Counted from the first letter of the stretch, positions 32,407-41,265 are shown. The stretch is 64,000 nt of DNA from Haloterrigena sp. H1 (GCF_005938085.1 NZ_SMZK01000003.1:124001-188000), one strand, 5' to 3'. Numbers and translations are program-made. The notes: generated by a model not told the origin, from the sequence alone.

Positions 32407-33174
32407 GTGACGAATAATACCGGCAGAAAACGCGACGTCGCGGCGTCCTTCAGCGACGCGACGGACGGCTATCTGGAAGGGAACGTCCTCAAGCAAGGCG
32501 CAGACCTCGAGCAACTCGTCAACTGGTGCAGCGACGCGACGTGTGCGCTGGATGTGGCAACCGGTGCGGGCCACGTCGCTGGATCGCTCGCTGATGCCGG
32601 CGTTTCGAGAGTCGTCGCGTCGGACCTCTCGCCGGCAATGGTCCGGACGGCGACGGACGAGTACCGTGGACTCGAGGGCGTGGCGGTCGACGCCGAACGA
32701 CTTCCGTTTTCCGCGGACCAGTTCGACGCGGTCACCTGTCGGTTCGCTGCCCACCACTTTCCCGATCCCGAGGCGTTCCTTGCCGAAGTCGAACGCGTCC
32801 TCGAACCGGGCGGTATGTTCGCGTTCGAGGATCTCTGCGTGCCGGCTGATCCCGAGCTGGCGGCCTACGTCAACCGGATCGAACGGCTCCGCGATTCGGG
32901 ACACGTCGAGACCTACTCCCGAGGGCAGTGGCTCGACTGGCTTGACGCGACGGGGCTGACGGTCGAGACGGTCCACGAGACGAGCCGAGAACTCGAGGTT
33001 GACGCCTGGCTCAACCGCATGGCCGTCCCCGAGGAGGACCGCCAGCGGATTCGATCGTTGTTGTCGGACGCGCCGGCCGACCTCGAGACGGCGTTCGAGT
33101 TTCAGTACGAGGCCGACGGCGACCGGCTCGCATCGTACCAAACCGGCGTCGTGTTGCTTCACGTGACTGCCTGA
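32407..33174 (+). CDS. Class I SAM-dependent methyltransferase
   Basis: 255 residues from a GTG. Motif I is ALDVATGAGHVAGSL near 48, with acidic VVASDLSPAMV, motif II FDAVTCRFAAHHFPDPEAFL and VLEPGGMFAFEDL, as in UbiE/Methyltransf_11 enzymes. I chose GTG 32407 over the ATG at 32380 because a TATA-like tgtattttt lies 26 bp before it, giving a leaderless start. The substrate (small molecule or lipid) is not visible. It reads in the same direction as the dehydrogenase gene that follows 71 bp on. Confidence 0.87.
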   Translation: MTNNTGRKRDVAASFSDATDGYLEGNVLKQGADLEQLVNWCSDATCALDVATGAGHVAGSLADAGVSRVVASDLSPAMVRTATDEYRGLEGVAVDAERLPFSADQFDAVTCRFAAHHFPDPEAFLAEVERVLEPGGMFAFEDLCVPADPELAAYVNRIERLRDSGHVETYSRGQWLDWLDATGLTVETVHETSRELEVDAWLNRMAVPEEDRQRIRSLLSDAPADLETAFEFQYEADGDRLASYQTGVVLLHVTA

Positions 33175-33245
33175 CGATACGTCGTGGTGCGTGCTGTCGG
33201 TAGCTACTGACGAAATATAAGTAGTCACCCACAATAGTCACGCGT

Positions 33246-34238
33246 ATGAACACGCTCCTTCTGGACAGTGACGACGTCGACGAGTACGCCCGTCTCGCTG
33301 ACGTCATCGACGCCGTCGAGGGTGCCTTCGGGGCCTTCGAACGTGGCGATACGCAGATGCCCGCGAAATCCTATATCGACCTCCCGCAGTACAACGGCGA
33401 CTTCCGGTCCATGCCCGCCTACCTCGACACCGGCGAGTGGGACGCTGCGGGACTCAAATGGGTCAACGTCCACCCCGACAACCCCGAGGACCACGACCTG
33501 CCGACCGTCCTGGGGACGATGATCTACTCCGACCCCGAGACCGCGTTCCCGTTGGCGATCATGGACGGGACGACACTCACCATGAAACGCACCGGCGCAG
33601 CGGCGGCGGTCGCCACTGACTACCTCGCCGTCGAGGACGCCTCGAGCCTCGGACTCGTCGGAGCCGGCGTCCAGTCCTATATGCAACTCGAGGCGATCAG
33701 CCAGATCCGACCGATCGAGGAGGTTGTCGTCTCGGATCCCGACGAGGGCCGCGTCGAGCACTTCGTCGAGACGTACGAAGAGCGGTTCGACGTTCGCGGG
33801 GGCTCGATTGCGGAGGCCGGGGACTGTGACGTGCTCTCGACGGTAACGCCGGTCGAGGACCCGATCGTGGGTCTCGAGGATGTCGGCGAACACACCCACA
33901 TCAACGCGATCGGCGCCGACGCCGAGGGGAAACACGAACTGGCCGACGAGTTGCTCGAGGCGGCAACCATCGTCATCGACGACCACGAGCAGTGTACCCA
34001 CTCGGGTGAGATCAACGTCCCCTACAGCGAGGGTGTCCTGACCGACGCGGATATCCACGGTGAGATCGGTGAACTCGTCGTCGGAACAACGGAGAGTCGT
34101 ACCGCCGAGACCGGCGTCACGGTCTTCGACTCGACCGGGCTCGCCATTCAGGACGTCGCGGCTGCACACGTCGTCTACGAGCGGGCGTCAGCGGACGGTT
34201 CGGGCTACGAGTTCGATATTGTCGGCGTCGACGGATAA
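33246..34238 (+). CDS. Alanine dehydrogenase / ornithine cyclodeaminase family
   Basis: 330 residues of the mu-crystallin/OCD superfamily: an N-terminal substrate domain with the KWVNVHPDNP segment near 75, FPLAIMDGTTLTMKRTGAAAAVA near 103-125, and a Rossmann domain with GLVGAGVQSYMQLEAI near 137. The lysine in the K-V-N-x-x-P motif and R in MKRTGA are kept. Archaeal members act as NAD-dependent alanine dehydrogenases; others make proline from ornithine. I cannot choose between these from the sequence alone. A TATA-like aatataagtag lies about 25 bp before the ATG. Confidence 0.9.
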   Translation: MNTLLLDSDDVDEYARLADVIDAVEGAFGAFERGDTQMPAKSYIDLPQYNGDFRSMPAYLDTGEWDAAGLKWVNVHPDNPEDHDLPTVLGTMIYSDPETAFPLAIMDGTTLTMKRTGAAAAVATDYLAVEDASSLGLVGAGVQSYMQLEAISQIRPIEEVVVSDPDEGRVEHFVETYEERFDVRGGSIAEAGDCDVLSTVTPVEDPIVGLEDVGEHTHINAIGADAEGKHELADELLEAATIVIDDHEQCTHSGEINVPYSEGVLTDADIHGEIGELVVGTTESRTAETGVTVFDSTGLAIQDVAAAHVVYERASADGSGYEFDIVGVDG

Positions 34239-34248
34239 AAAAGAGCCA

Positions 34249-35010
34249 TCACCGACCGCGCAGCAGCCGCGGAATCGACCCGGTCATCGACACGTTATCG
34301 GCGTAGTGGACGATCGGCGGGCTGGTCGGCGACGGCAGGCCATCGGCTTCGAACATCGTGTTCTCGTGGACCGTCACCGTGGCAGGCTGGAGCGGCCACG
34401 GGTCGTGTGCGACCTCGCCGGTCACGATGCCGCGTGCGGTCGGCGCGTAGAACCGTCGGCGGGCAGTGAGCCAGTACTCGAGCGTGTCCGGCGGAGCAGG
34501 GGAGACCGCTCCGGTCGGGCGATAGGTCGCGGCGAAGCGGGCAGGTGTATCGCTCCCGGTCTTCCGTCGCCGGCTCCGAAAGGCCACGCGGTTTTGGTCG
34601 GTCGCACCGACCCGCATGGTTGCGCCGTAGACCGGCAACCCGATCGTTCGACTGACGGTCGTCGCGATCAGCGACCGCCCGATGTCGATGCTAAAGAAAA
34701 ACAGGCCAGGAGTGCCACGATACTTGACGTAGGTCCGGACGTTGAGTTCGCCGAAAGCGAGTCGCGCGATCGAGGGCGTTCCCCGGAGACCGGCGTTCGT
34801 GACGACGAACGGGAGCACGCTTACCCAGGCGCGGCCGTCCCGCGTCTCGAGTGCCAACTGGCTGGGAACGTGCGGTCGAAGGTCGTCCGGATCGACCGGC
34901 CAGTGGGCGAACAACCCATTGCGAAGGGTCATCGCGGTAACGTGTGGTGCGTTCAGTGACGACCCGCCTGTGAACGGCCATCGAAACGGCGCCGTGCGTT
35001 GTTCGGTCAT
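34249..35010 (-). CDS. YqjF/DUF2071-family protein
   Basis: 253 residues with the family pattern: MTLRNGLFAHWPVDPDDLRPHVP near the N-terminus, GRAWVSVLPFVV, and FGELNVRTYVKYRGTPGLFFFSID in the middle. The C-terminal part has VTVHENTMFEADG. No enzymatic role is established for the family. I used MTEQRT as start; four codons upstream is a second ATG. It converges with the dehydrogenase gene, 10 bp apart at their stops. Confidence 0.85.
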   Translation of the reverse strand: MTEQRTAPFRWPFTGGSSLNAPHVTAMTLRNGLFAHWPVDPDDLRPHVPSQLALETRDGRAWVSVLPFVVTNAGLRGTPSIARLAFGELNVRTYVKYRGTPGLFFFSIDIGRSLIATTVSRTIGLPVYGATMRVGATDQNRVAFRSRRRKTGSDTPARFAATYRPTGAVSPAPPDTLEYWLTARRRFYAPTARGIVTGEVAHDPWPLQPATVTVHENTMFEADGLPSPTSPPIVHYADNVSMTGSIPRLLRGR

Positions 35011-35122
35011 CCTCAGGACCAACCGGTGCTGTCACGCCTCTACAGCGGGCCGGCGTATAAACTAGATAGTCTGTTGTCAGATCCGGTGGTGGTTCGGGTG
35101 TCGTCGCTGTCGGTGTGGCCGG

Positions 35123-35199
35123 GTATCGGACTGCGGTACGTCACTGCCGGCGCGGCCGCGAGCTGTCCGCGATCCGAGAACCCGGGACAGCAGACCGTC
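35123..35199. repeat. Dispersed palindromic repeat, family 1, degenerate copy D
   Basis: The left arm is worn (tatcggactgcggtacgtca), the centre keeps ctgccggcgcgg, and the right arm cgggacagcagaccgtctca matches copies A and C well. It lies between the leuS stop and the start of the DUF2071 gene. Confidence 0.6.
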
Positions 35200-37857
35200 T
35201 CAGTCCTCGATCTCGATCGCCGGCCGGCCGGGCTCGGCGTTTCTGAGGACGCTGTCGTCTGCCTCGTCAGCGCGGACGACGTCGACCGGGGCCTCGAACT
35301 CGCGTTCGATCAGCCACGCGGCTGCCTCAAGCGCGTCGTACTCTGCGCCGGGTGCGAGACTCATCGTCAGTGCCTCGCGTTCGGCCTGCAGGTCCTGGCC
35401 GTAGTCGGCCGCGGCGTCGCCCTGCTCGCGGATGTGTGACTCGCCCATTAGTTCGCCGATCAGATTGTCCGCGTCGCTCTCGATGGCGATCTCTAAGGCG
35501 TCGTACTTCCAGTCGGGGGCGATGACGACATCGATCGCCTGCGGATCTTCGATGCCCGCGACCTCCACGATGTCGCGAATGTCCTCGCGGGTGTTTTCGA
35601 CCAGCCGACGACGCTTGGCGACGCGATCGCGGTCTATCTTCGCGGTCGGCCAGTCGGCCTCGGCGACGAATCCGTCACCGCCGAGGTCGTCGTAGAGCGC
35701 TTCAGCGAGGTGGGGTGCGACCGGCGCGAGCAGTCGGACGACGGCCGACAGCCCGCGCTCGTAGGTCTCGGCGTGGGGCTCGGTGTAGTCGGCGTACTGG
35801 CGCAGCGTCCGCGTCAGATCCTGCGTTTCCCGCAGCGCCTTGTTGAACGTCAGGTCGTCGTACTCGTCGCTGGCGATGGCGATCGTCGCGTCGATCTCCG
35901 CGTCGACGTAGCTGGCGATCGCGTCGTCGTCGCCGTCGGGCTGGTCCGCGACGTAGTCCTCGACCATCCCCTGTAGCCGGGTGAGGAACGCATAGGTCGA
36001 CTGCACACCTTCCTCGCTCCAGTCGAAGTCACGCTCGGGCTGGGCGGCCTGCATCATGAACAGCCGCGCCGTGTCCGCACCGTAGTCCTCGACGATCCGC
36101 TGGGGCGAGACGACGTTGCCCTTCGATTTCGACATCTTCTCGCCCTCGAGTTGCACCATTCCCTGTGCCAGCAGATTCGTAAAGGGCTCGCGGTGCTCGA
36201 GGCCTTCGTGGTCGGCCAGCACCTTCGTGAAAAAGCGCGAGTACAGCAGGTGCATCACGGCGTGTTCGATGCCGCCGACGTACTGGTCGACGGGCATCCA
36301 GTCGTTGGCACGCTCCAAGTCGAAGGGGGCGTCCTCGGAGCCGGGCGAGACATATCGCAGGAAGTACCACGAGGAGTCGACGAAGGTGTCCATCGTGTCG
36401 GTCTCGCGGGTCGCCGGACTGCCACAGTCCGGACACGTCGTCTGTTTCCACTCTTCGGCGGCGTCGAGGGGGTTCCCGGTGGTGTTGATGAACTCGGGGA
36501 GTTCGACCGGCAGGTCTTCCTCGGGGACCATGACCGGGCCACAGTCGTCACAGTGGATGACCGGGATCGGCGTGCCCCAGTAGCGCTGGCGGGAGATGCC
36601 CCAGTCACGCAGCTGGTACTGGGTTGCCTCCTCGGCGCTCTCGATGTCTTCGGTCAGGCGCTCGCGGGCCGTCTCGCTGTCGAGCCCGCTGTACTCGCCG
36701 GAATTGATCAGCACGCCGTCATCGGTGAACGCGTCCTCGCTGACGTCTGGTGCGTCGGGAACCGTCTCGCCGTCCCAGTCGTCGGGTTCGGGAGCGATGA
36801 CCGGCTTGATCTCGATCCCCATCTTCTCGGCGAAGGCGTGGTCGCGCTCGTCGTGGCCTGGAACAGCCATCAGCGCGCCCGTCCCCACGTCCGAGAGGAC
36901 GAAGTCAGCGACGTAGACGGGGATCTCGTCGCCGGTGACAGGGTTGGTCGCCGTCAATCCCGTCTCGACGCCGTTTGGCTCGTCGCCCTCGGGATCGGCT
37001 TCGTGCTCGATGAAGTGTCGAACGTCGTCGTCCTCCTTGGCCAGTTCCTCGCTGATCGGATGGTCGGGTGCGAGCGCAAAAAACGTCGCTCCGTAGATCG
37101 TGTCGACGCGGGTGGTGAAGGCCTCGACGGGGCCGTATCCCTCGATATTGAAGTCCAGTTCCGCCCCATACTGGCGACCGATCCAGTTGCGCTGCATCTG
37201 ACGCACCGAGTTGGGCCAGCCTTCGAGGTCGTCGATGGCCTCGAGCAGTTCGTCGGCGTACTCGGTGATCTTCAGGAACCACTGCTCGAGTTCGCGTTGT
37301 TCGACGGGCGTATCACAGCGCCAGCAGAGTTCGGCCTCGCCCTCGACCTGTTCGTCGGCCAGGACGGTCTCACACTCGGGACACCAGTTGACTTCGGCGT
37401 CGCGGCGTTCGACCAGTCCTTCTTCGTGGAAGCGGGCGAAGAGCCACTGGTTCCACTGGTAGTACTCCGGCGTGCAGGTGGTGATTTCGCGCTCCCAGTC
37501 GTAGCCAAAGCCCATCGACTCCATCTGGTCGGTCATCGTCTCGATGCAGTCGAACGTCCAGTCACGCGGGTTCGTGTCGCGTTCCTTGGCCGCGTTCTCC
37601 GCGGGGAGGCCGAAGGCGTCCCAGCCCATCGGATGAAGCACATCGTCGCCTTGCATCCGGCGATACCGGGCGTAGGCGTCCGTAATCGTGTAGTTGCGGA
37701 CGTGGCCCATGTGGAGTTTGCCCGACGGATACGGGTACATCCCCAGAACGTACGTCGGATCGTCGACGTCGTCGGGCGTCCGGTAGACGTCCGCGTCGTC
37801 CCACGCCTCCTGCCAGCGCCGTTCGACCGTCGCGTGGTCGTATCCCTCGTCGCTCAT
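35200..37857 (-). CDS. leuS: Leucyl-tRNA synthetase, bacterial type
   Basis: About 885 residues. The HIGH motif is YPSGKLHMGHVRNY near 40-53, a zinc site has CPEC and CWRC near 180-200, the CP1 editing domain follows (TTRVDTIYGATFFALAPDHP near 240), and the second signature is KMSKSKGNV near 600. Domain order and signatures follow bacterial LeuRS, a known feature of Halobacteria. The start is uncertain: MSDEGYDHATVERRW (used here) or one of two ATGs 27 and 45 bp upstream. A minus-strand TATA-like block (37860-37870) lies too close to serve the start used here. Confidence 0.94.
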   Translation of the reverse strand: MSDEGYDHATVERRWQEAWDDADVYRTPDDVDDPTYVLGMYPYPSGKLHMGHVRNYTITDAYARYRRMQGDDVLHPMGWDAFGLPAENAAKERDTNPRDWTFDCIETMTDQMESMGFGYDWEREITTCTPEYYQWNQWLFARFHEEGLVERRDAEVNWCPECETVLADEQVEGEAELCWRCDTPVEQRELEQWFLKITEYADELLEAIDDLEGWPNSVRQMQRNWIGRQYGAELDFNIEGYGPVEAFTTRVDTIYGATFFALAPDHPISEELAKEDDDVRHFIEHEADPEGDEPNGVETGLTATNPVTGDEIPVYVADFVLSDVGTGALMAVPGHDERDHAFAEKMGIEIKPVIAPEPDDWDGETVPDAPDVSEDAFTDDGVLINSGEYSGLDSETARERLTEDIESAEEATQYQLRDWGISRQRYWGTPIPVIHCDDCGPVMVPEEDLPVELPEFINTTGNPLDAAEEWKQTTCPDCGSPATRETDTMDTFVDSSWYFLRYVSPGSEDAPFDLERANDWMPVDQYVGGIEHAVMHLLYSRFFTKVLADHEGLEHREPFTNLLAQGMVQLEGEKMSKSKGNVVSPQRIVEDYGADTARLFMMQAAQPERDFDWSEEGVQSTYAFLTRLQGMVEDYVADQPDGDDDAIASYVDAEIDATIAIASDEYDDLTFNKALRETQDLTRTLRQYADYTEPHAETYERGLSAVVRLLAPVAPHLAEALYDDLGGDGFVAEADWPTAKIDRDRVAKRRRLVENTREDIRDIVEVAGIEDPQAIDVVIAPDWKYDALEIAIESDADNLIGELMGESHIREQGDAAADYGQDLQAEREALTMSLAPGAEYDALEAAAWLIEREFEAPVDVVRADEADDSVLRNAEPGRPAIEIED

Positions 37858-37974
37858 TTGCTTATATACGTCTCTGTGAGACATCTCCCTATACCTTTCC
37901 ATACACTAGCCCGTCAAGCCACTGTACGGCACCGCGTACCGCCCTCGAAAACGAGTTTACGATGGCCGGCTTTC

Positions 37975-38060
37975 ATACGGACTCCTGTCAGTCAGTGCCG
38001 GTGCCGGTGGGACCGCGACCGCCCTGCGGTTCCACCGGACATCGTGACAGCAGACCGTAT
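37975..38060. repeat. Dispersed palindromic repeat, family 1, copy C
   Basis: The best-preserved copy: left arm atacggactcctgtcag, right arm gacagcagaccgtat. The internal arms ggtgccggtggga and ccaccgga also pair. It lies in the gap between leuS and hsp20, with no gene inside. Confidence 0.78.
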
Positions 38061-38071
38061 CAACTCGAGGA

Positions 38072-38491
38072 TTACTCGATGTCGATCTGCTTCGAATCCT
38101 CGTCACCCGACTCCTTCGGCAGCCGAACCGTCAGCACACCGTTTTCGAAGCCGGCAGCCACCGCTTCTTCGTCGACCGGTTCGGGGAGCCGAATTCGTCG
38201 ATTCACCGAGGTCTCCGTCCGTTCGCGGCGAATGTAATGCCCCTCGGCGAACTCGCCCTCGTCGATCCGATCGGCCTCGAGGCGCAGCGTCCCGTCCGAG
38301 AGCGTCAACTCGATGTCCTCGGTCTCGTAGCCGGGAAGGTCAGCCGTGACGACGTACTCCTCGTTGCGGTCGGCGACGTCGACCGGGACCGTTCCCGGAA
38401 CCTGCAGCCCGCCGGCAGCCATCCCCTCTTCGACCTGTTGGCTCACGCGGTCGAGCAGTTCCTCTACTTCGTCGAACGGATTGCGTCGCAT
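38072..38491 (-). CDS. hsp20: Hsp20/alpha-crystallin small heat shock protein
   Basis: About 139 residues. The N-terminus MRRNPFDEVEELLDRVSQQV leads to the alpha-crystallin domain (VDVADRNEEYVVTADLPGYE near 40 to the conserved GVLTVRLPK at 120), with the A-x-x-x-G-V-L motif as AAGFENGVLTV. Small heat shock proteins hold unfolding proteins in an oligomer. The family IxI tail is likely KQIDIE. An upstream ATG two codons earlier is possible. It is not linked to the thermosome. Confidence 0.93.
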   Translation of the reverse strand: MRRNPFDEVEELLDRVSQQVEEGMAAGGLQVPGTVPVDVADRNEEYVVTADLPGYETEDIELTLSDGTLRLEADRIDEGEFAEGHYIRRERTETSVNRRIRLPEPVDEEAVAAGFENGVLTVRLPKESGDEDSKQIDIE

Positions 38492-38549
38492 ACGCATCTG
38501 TAGGTCCCCAACCGGGATAAATTCTGCCCGCAGAACGACGACAGAACGC

Positions 38550-39005
38550 TCACTCGGGAAGGGTCACGAAGCCGTCCTCGAGGGCGTCACGCAGGACTTC
38601 GCGTGCGTGGCCATCAGGATCGACGCCCTCGTAGACCGCCTTCACTTCGCCGTCGGCCAGCAGGAACGTCGTCCGCGCGGGTTTGCCGTTCCGAACTTCG
38701 ACATCGAAGGCCGCGGCGAGTTCGGCGTCAGGATCTGCGAGTAGGTCGAACTCGAGGCCTTCCGACTCGCAAAAGGATCGGTGGGAGTCGACGTCGTCAG
38801 TCGAGACGCCGTAGACATCGACGCCGGCGTCCGCGTAGGTCTCACGCTCGCGCTGGAACTGGTTTGCCTCGACGGTACAGCCGGGCGTGTCGTCTTTCGG
38901 GTAGAAATAGAGGACTGTCGGCTCCGCGGGCGCGAGACTAACGGTCTCGCCATCCTGATTCGGTGCGGTCACGGTCGGCGCGTCGTCGCCTGGGGCGAGT
39001 GGCAT
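38550..39005 (-). CDS. bcp: Bcp/PrxQ peroxiredoxin
   Basis: 151 residues of the thioredoxin-fold peroxidase. The catalytic motif is FYPKDDTPGCTVEANQF near 42-58 with the peroxidatic cysteine in PGCT. Bcp enzymes usually have a resolving cysteine five residues later (PGCTxxxC); here that position is Asn, so this is a 1-Cys form, with another cysteine in SFCESEG as a possible resolver. It removes peroxides and hydroperoxides in the cytoplasm. The start MPLAPGDDAP is the family's usual N-terminus. Confidence 0.92.
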   Translation of the reverse strand: MPLAPGDDAPTVTAPNQDGETVSLAPAEPTVLYFYPKDDTPGCTVEANQFQRERETYADAGVDVYGVSTDDVDSHRSFCESEGLEFDLLADPDAELAAAFDVEVRNGKPARTTFLLADGEVKAVYEGVDPDGHAREVLRDALEDGFVTLPE

Positions 39006-39144
39006 ACCCGTGCTAGCGTGGGGTGTGAAAAACAGTTTGTGGTCGGTGACCGCGAACGGACAGAACGGCGCTGCCCCGATTCGATAACGGCCAATTCTGC
39101 CCATGTCGGTCGAATTATCCACGGCAGTTCGCCTAGAACAGCCG

Positions 39145-39303
39145 ATGATCGACACCGTTCTCCACACCGGCTCGGAGCATCCAGATCTCCTGTGGATCCT
39201 CGTCCCAGCGTTCCTGTCGTTCCTCGCAGGACTGGGCGTGATGACCTATGGCGACCGCATCCGAGAATGGATTCGCCCAGATAGCAATACGACCGCCGAG
39301 TAA
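39145..39303 (+). CDS. Small membrane protein, 52 aa
   Basis: MIDTVLHTGSEHPDLLWILV leads into a single or re-entrant hydrophobic segment (LLWILVPAFLSFLAGLGVMTYG) and ends in RIREWIRPDSNTTAE, a basic then acidic cytoplasmic tail. An in-frame ATG 42 bp upstream would add a polar leader; the shorter form is the natural one. It is divergent from bcp. Function unknown; such micro-proteins are frequent in haloarchaea. Confidence 0.6.
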   Translation: MIDTVLHTGSEHPDLLWILVPAFLSFLAGLGVMTYGDRIREWIRPDSNTTAE

Positions 39304-39362
39304 CCGTTTCATCGACGCTCGAGCCGCCGCGCTGCTCGTTTCACGCGAGACCGCCCCCGTCC

Positions 39363-40181
39363 TTACTCGACGACGTGCTCAGTGTCGTACGAGCCGAGCC
39401 GCCGGACCCAGCCGTTTTCGGCGAGGTCCTCGAGCTCCGCGATCGCCTCCTGGGTACGCGACTCATAGAGGCCGGCCTCGAAGTCGACGTGGAAGACGTA
39501 ATCGCCCAGCCGCTGCCCGCTCGGCCGCGACTCGACGCGGGTCAGATTGATATCGCGGTCCGCGAAGGGCTCGAGCAACTCGAGCAACAGCCCGGGGTAG
39601 TTCGCGTTCGGATAGACGACCAGCGAGGTCTTACCGCCGCCTGTCGAGCGCTCGTCGGCGGGCGCGAGCGCGAAAAACCGCGTCGCGTTCGAGTCCTGAT
39701 CCTGAATGTCTTCGGCCAGTACCTCGAGGTCGACGCCGTCCTCGGCGTTCGCCGGGTGGCCGATGCCCGCGACCGACGGGTCATCGCGAGCAAACTCGAC
39801 GCCCTGGGCCGTGCTCGCGACGGCCTCGAGGGTAGCGTTGGGGTACTCGCGCTCGAGGTAGGACCGACACTGGGCCAGCGCCTGGGAGTGGCTGGCGATG
39901 GTGTCGAACTCCGGTCCCTGTGCGAGCAAGGCGTGGCGGATCGGGGTGACAATCTCGCGGACGACGGCGACGTCGTAGTCCGCGATCGCGTCGAGGCTTT
40001 CGGTCACCGAGCCTTCGATGCTGTTTTCGATCGGGATGACGCCACGGTCGTACTCGCCGGCGGCGACGGCGTCGACGATCGCCGTCACCGACTGTCGGAA
40101 GTCGATTTCGCCATTGTCGGCGATCGCACTCGTCGCCCGATGCGAATAGGTTCCTTCGGGTCCCAGCGTCACTGCGTTCAT
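39363..40181 (-). CDS. pheA: Prephenate dehydratase
   Basis: 272 residues. It converts prephenate to phenylpyruvate for phenylalanine synthesis. The catalytic domain starts VTLGPEGTYSHRAT, with PIENSIEGSV near 50 and NATRFFAL near 165, which includes the catalytic TRF. The C-terminal ACT domain begins around KTSLVVYPNANYPGLLLELL and keeps the regulatory ESRPSGQRLGDYVFHVDF motif, which binds phenylalanine. No chorismate mutase or dehydrogenase domain is fused. It is not next to other aromatic genes. Confidence 0.95.
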   Translation of the reverse strand: MNAVTLGPEGTYSHRATSAIADNGEIDFRQSVTAIVDAVAAGEYDRGVIPIENSIEGSVTESLDAIADYDVAVVREIVTPIRHALLAQGPEFDTIASHSQALAQCRSYLEREYPNATLEAVASTAQGVEFARDDPSVAGIGHPANAEDGVDLEVLAEDIQDQDSNATRFFALAPADERSTGGGKTSLVVYPNANYPGLLLELLEPFADRDINLTRVESRPSGQRLGDYVFHVDFEAGLYESRTQEAIAELEDLAENGWVRRLGSYDTEHVVE

Positions 40182-40359
40182 TACAGACTCGTAGTCGGGT
40201 ATGGGTCAAAAGACCGTCGGGTTTTACAATATCCTCCCAGCCGTCGGCATCCGAGACGGGCGCGTGTCGACTGTAGCAAGTGGTGCGAACTACTGCATGC
40301 ACCGCACGATGGCACCGCTGTCGGTCGATCACGCGAGAGAAAACGACCGATCGAACTGC

Positions 40360-40668
40360 CTACTCGTCTAAGTGTTCGATTCCCTTCTTCGAGACGTTCG
40401 CTTCCGTGATTTCGTCGGGCATCCAGTCCGGTTTGTCGCTTGGCGCCGTCTCCTCCCACGCCCAGCCGTCATAGATGTGGACCTTGTCCGTCCCCTTCTC
40501 CCGCAACTTGAGTTCGACGCGTTCGGCCTCCTCCTCGCTCGAGCCTGGCTCGAGCCGTCGAGCCGCCTTGAGCGCGGCCTGACGGGGCGTGTTGCCCGAA
40601 AAGACGCTCGATTCGTCACCGCCCGATTCGCGCAGCGCAAAGTTTCGTTTACCGTCTTCGCGTACCAT
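40360..40668 (-). CDS. Chromosomal protein MC1
   Basis: 102 residues of the archaeal non-histone DNA-bending protein MC1: MVREDGKRNFALRESGGDE, then SSVFSGNTPRQAALKAARRL and EKGTDKVHIYDGWAWEE ... PDWMPDEITEANVSKKGIEHL. The residues RNFAL, GNTPRQAALKAA and the W-A-W stretch are family hallmarks. It binds and bends DNA in the chromosome. A minus-strand TATA-like box (CTATACTTAAAG, 40744-40755) lies about 80 bp upstream. It is transcribed away from the AbrB-like gene. Confidence 0.95.
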   Translation of the reverse strand: MVREDGKRNFALRESGGDESSVFSGNTPRQAALKAARRLEPGSSEEEAERVELKLREKGTDKVHIYDGWAWEETAPSDKPDWMPDEITEANVSKKGIEHLDE

Positions 40669-40740
40669 GATTTTCGCCTCCGTGTCAAACGAGCACACGA
40701 CCCGACATAAAGATATCCCCGAAAACCGACCGACTGCGTC

Positions 40741-40874
40741 GGTATCTTTAAGTATAGCGCCGACGCCATCCTCTCGCAGTATCGCCGGCCAGGGATGGTA
40801 TCGTGTCGTCATTCCCGTCTCAGCACGCGATAGACTGTCGGTCGCCTGGGCGTCGAAAACACTTAAGTATATCC
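40741..40874. promoter_or_regulatory. Divergent promoters of MC1 and the AbrB-like gene
   Basis: Both carry the word cTTAAGTATA: minus-strand use at 40744-40755 for MC1 and plus-strand use at 40862-40872 (cttaagtatatcc) for the AbrB-like gene about 32 bp before its ATG. The likeness of the two boxes suggests that they are of the same strength or under the same factor. Confidence 0.55.
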
Positions 40875-40903
40875 TACGGCGAAGTTCGGAATAGAATCCC
40901 GCG

Positions 40904-41101
40904 ATGGTACGGAAAAAGAAGCTGAGTCCAAGCGGTGCGAAAGACGAAGACGGTAACTACCACAACGTCCACCTCAATCTCCACGAGGATGAACTCGCAG
41001 TCGCGGGCATGGATATCGGCGACGAGGTCTTCGTCCGAGTCCGGGACGGCAAAATCATCATCCAGAAAGCTGACGAAGACGACGTCGAACACGAATTCTA
41101 G
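40904..41101 (+). CDS. AbrB/SpoVT-like small DNA-binding protein
   Basis: 65 residues: a basic N-terminus MVRKKKLSPSGAKDEDGNYH followed by a swapped-hairpin strand set (VHLNLHEDELAVAGMDIGDEVFVRVRDGKIIIQKA) and an acidic end. This is the pattern of AbrB-type DNA-binding domains, which form dimers. It could be an antitoxin-like or global regulator; no toxin gene is adjacent, so I favour a stand-alone regulator. It is close to MC1 in divergent orientation. Confidence 0.8.
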   Translation: MVRKKKLSPSGAKDEDGNYHNVHLNLHEDELAVAGMDIGDEVFVRVRDGKIIIQKADEDDVEHEF

Positions 41102-41104
41102 AAC

Positions 41105-41185
41105 CCACCTTTTTACGCCTCGGGATTCGCTCGCTCCGCGAGCGAACCTCTCGGCGCAAAAATCTGGATCAAAAAGAGCCCCTCG
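41105..41185 (+). terminator. Inverted repeat behind the AbrB-like gene
   Basis: The core resembles the element behind the thermosome: a T-rich left end (cacctttttacgcc), the inner hairpin cgctcgctccgcgagcg, then ggcgcaaaaatctggatc followed by aaaaagagc. The shared right end (aaaa-ctggatcaaaa) is the most conserved part of both. Confidence 0.5.
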
Positions 41186-41265
41186 CTCACTTCGTTCGCT
41201 CGCGGTACAATAGACTGAACCGCTCCCGCAGCAACAGCGCTGAACTCGAGAAAACCGCCGGCTCC

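Noticed and set aside
36151..38349. 732-codon plus-strand frame opposite leuS
   Set aside because: It is the reverse complement of the synthetase and crosses an intergenic repeat.
40904..41101. Toxin-antitoxin pair at the AbrB-like gene
   Set aside because: No toxin-like gene is adjacent; the next gene downstream is pheT in the opposite direction.
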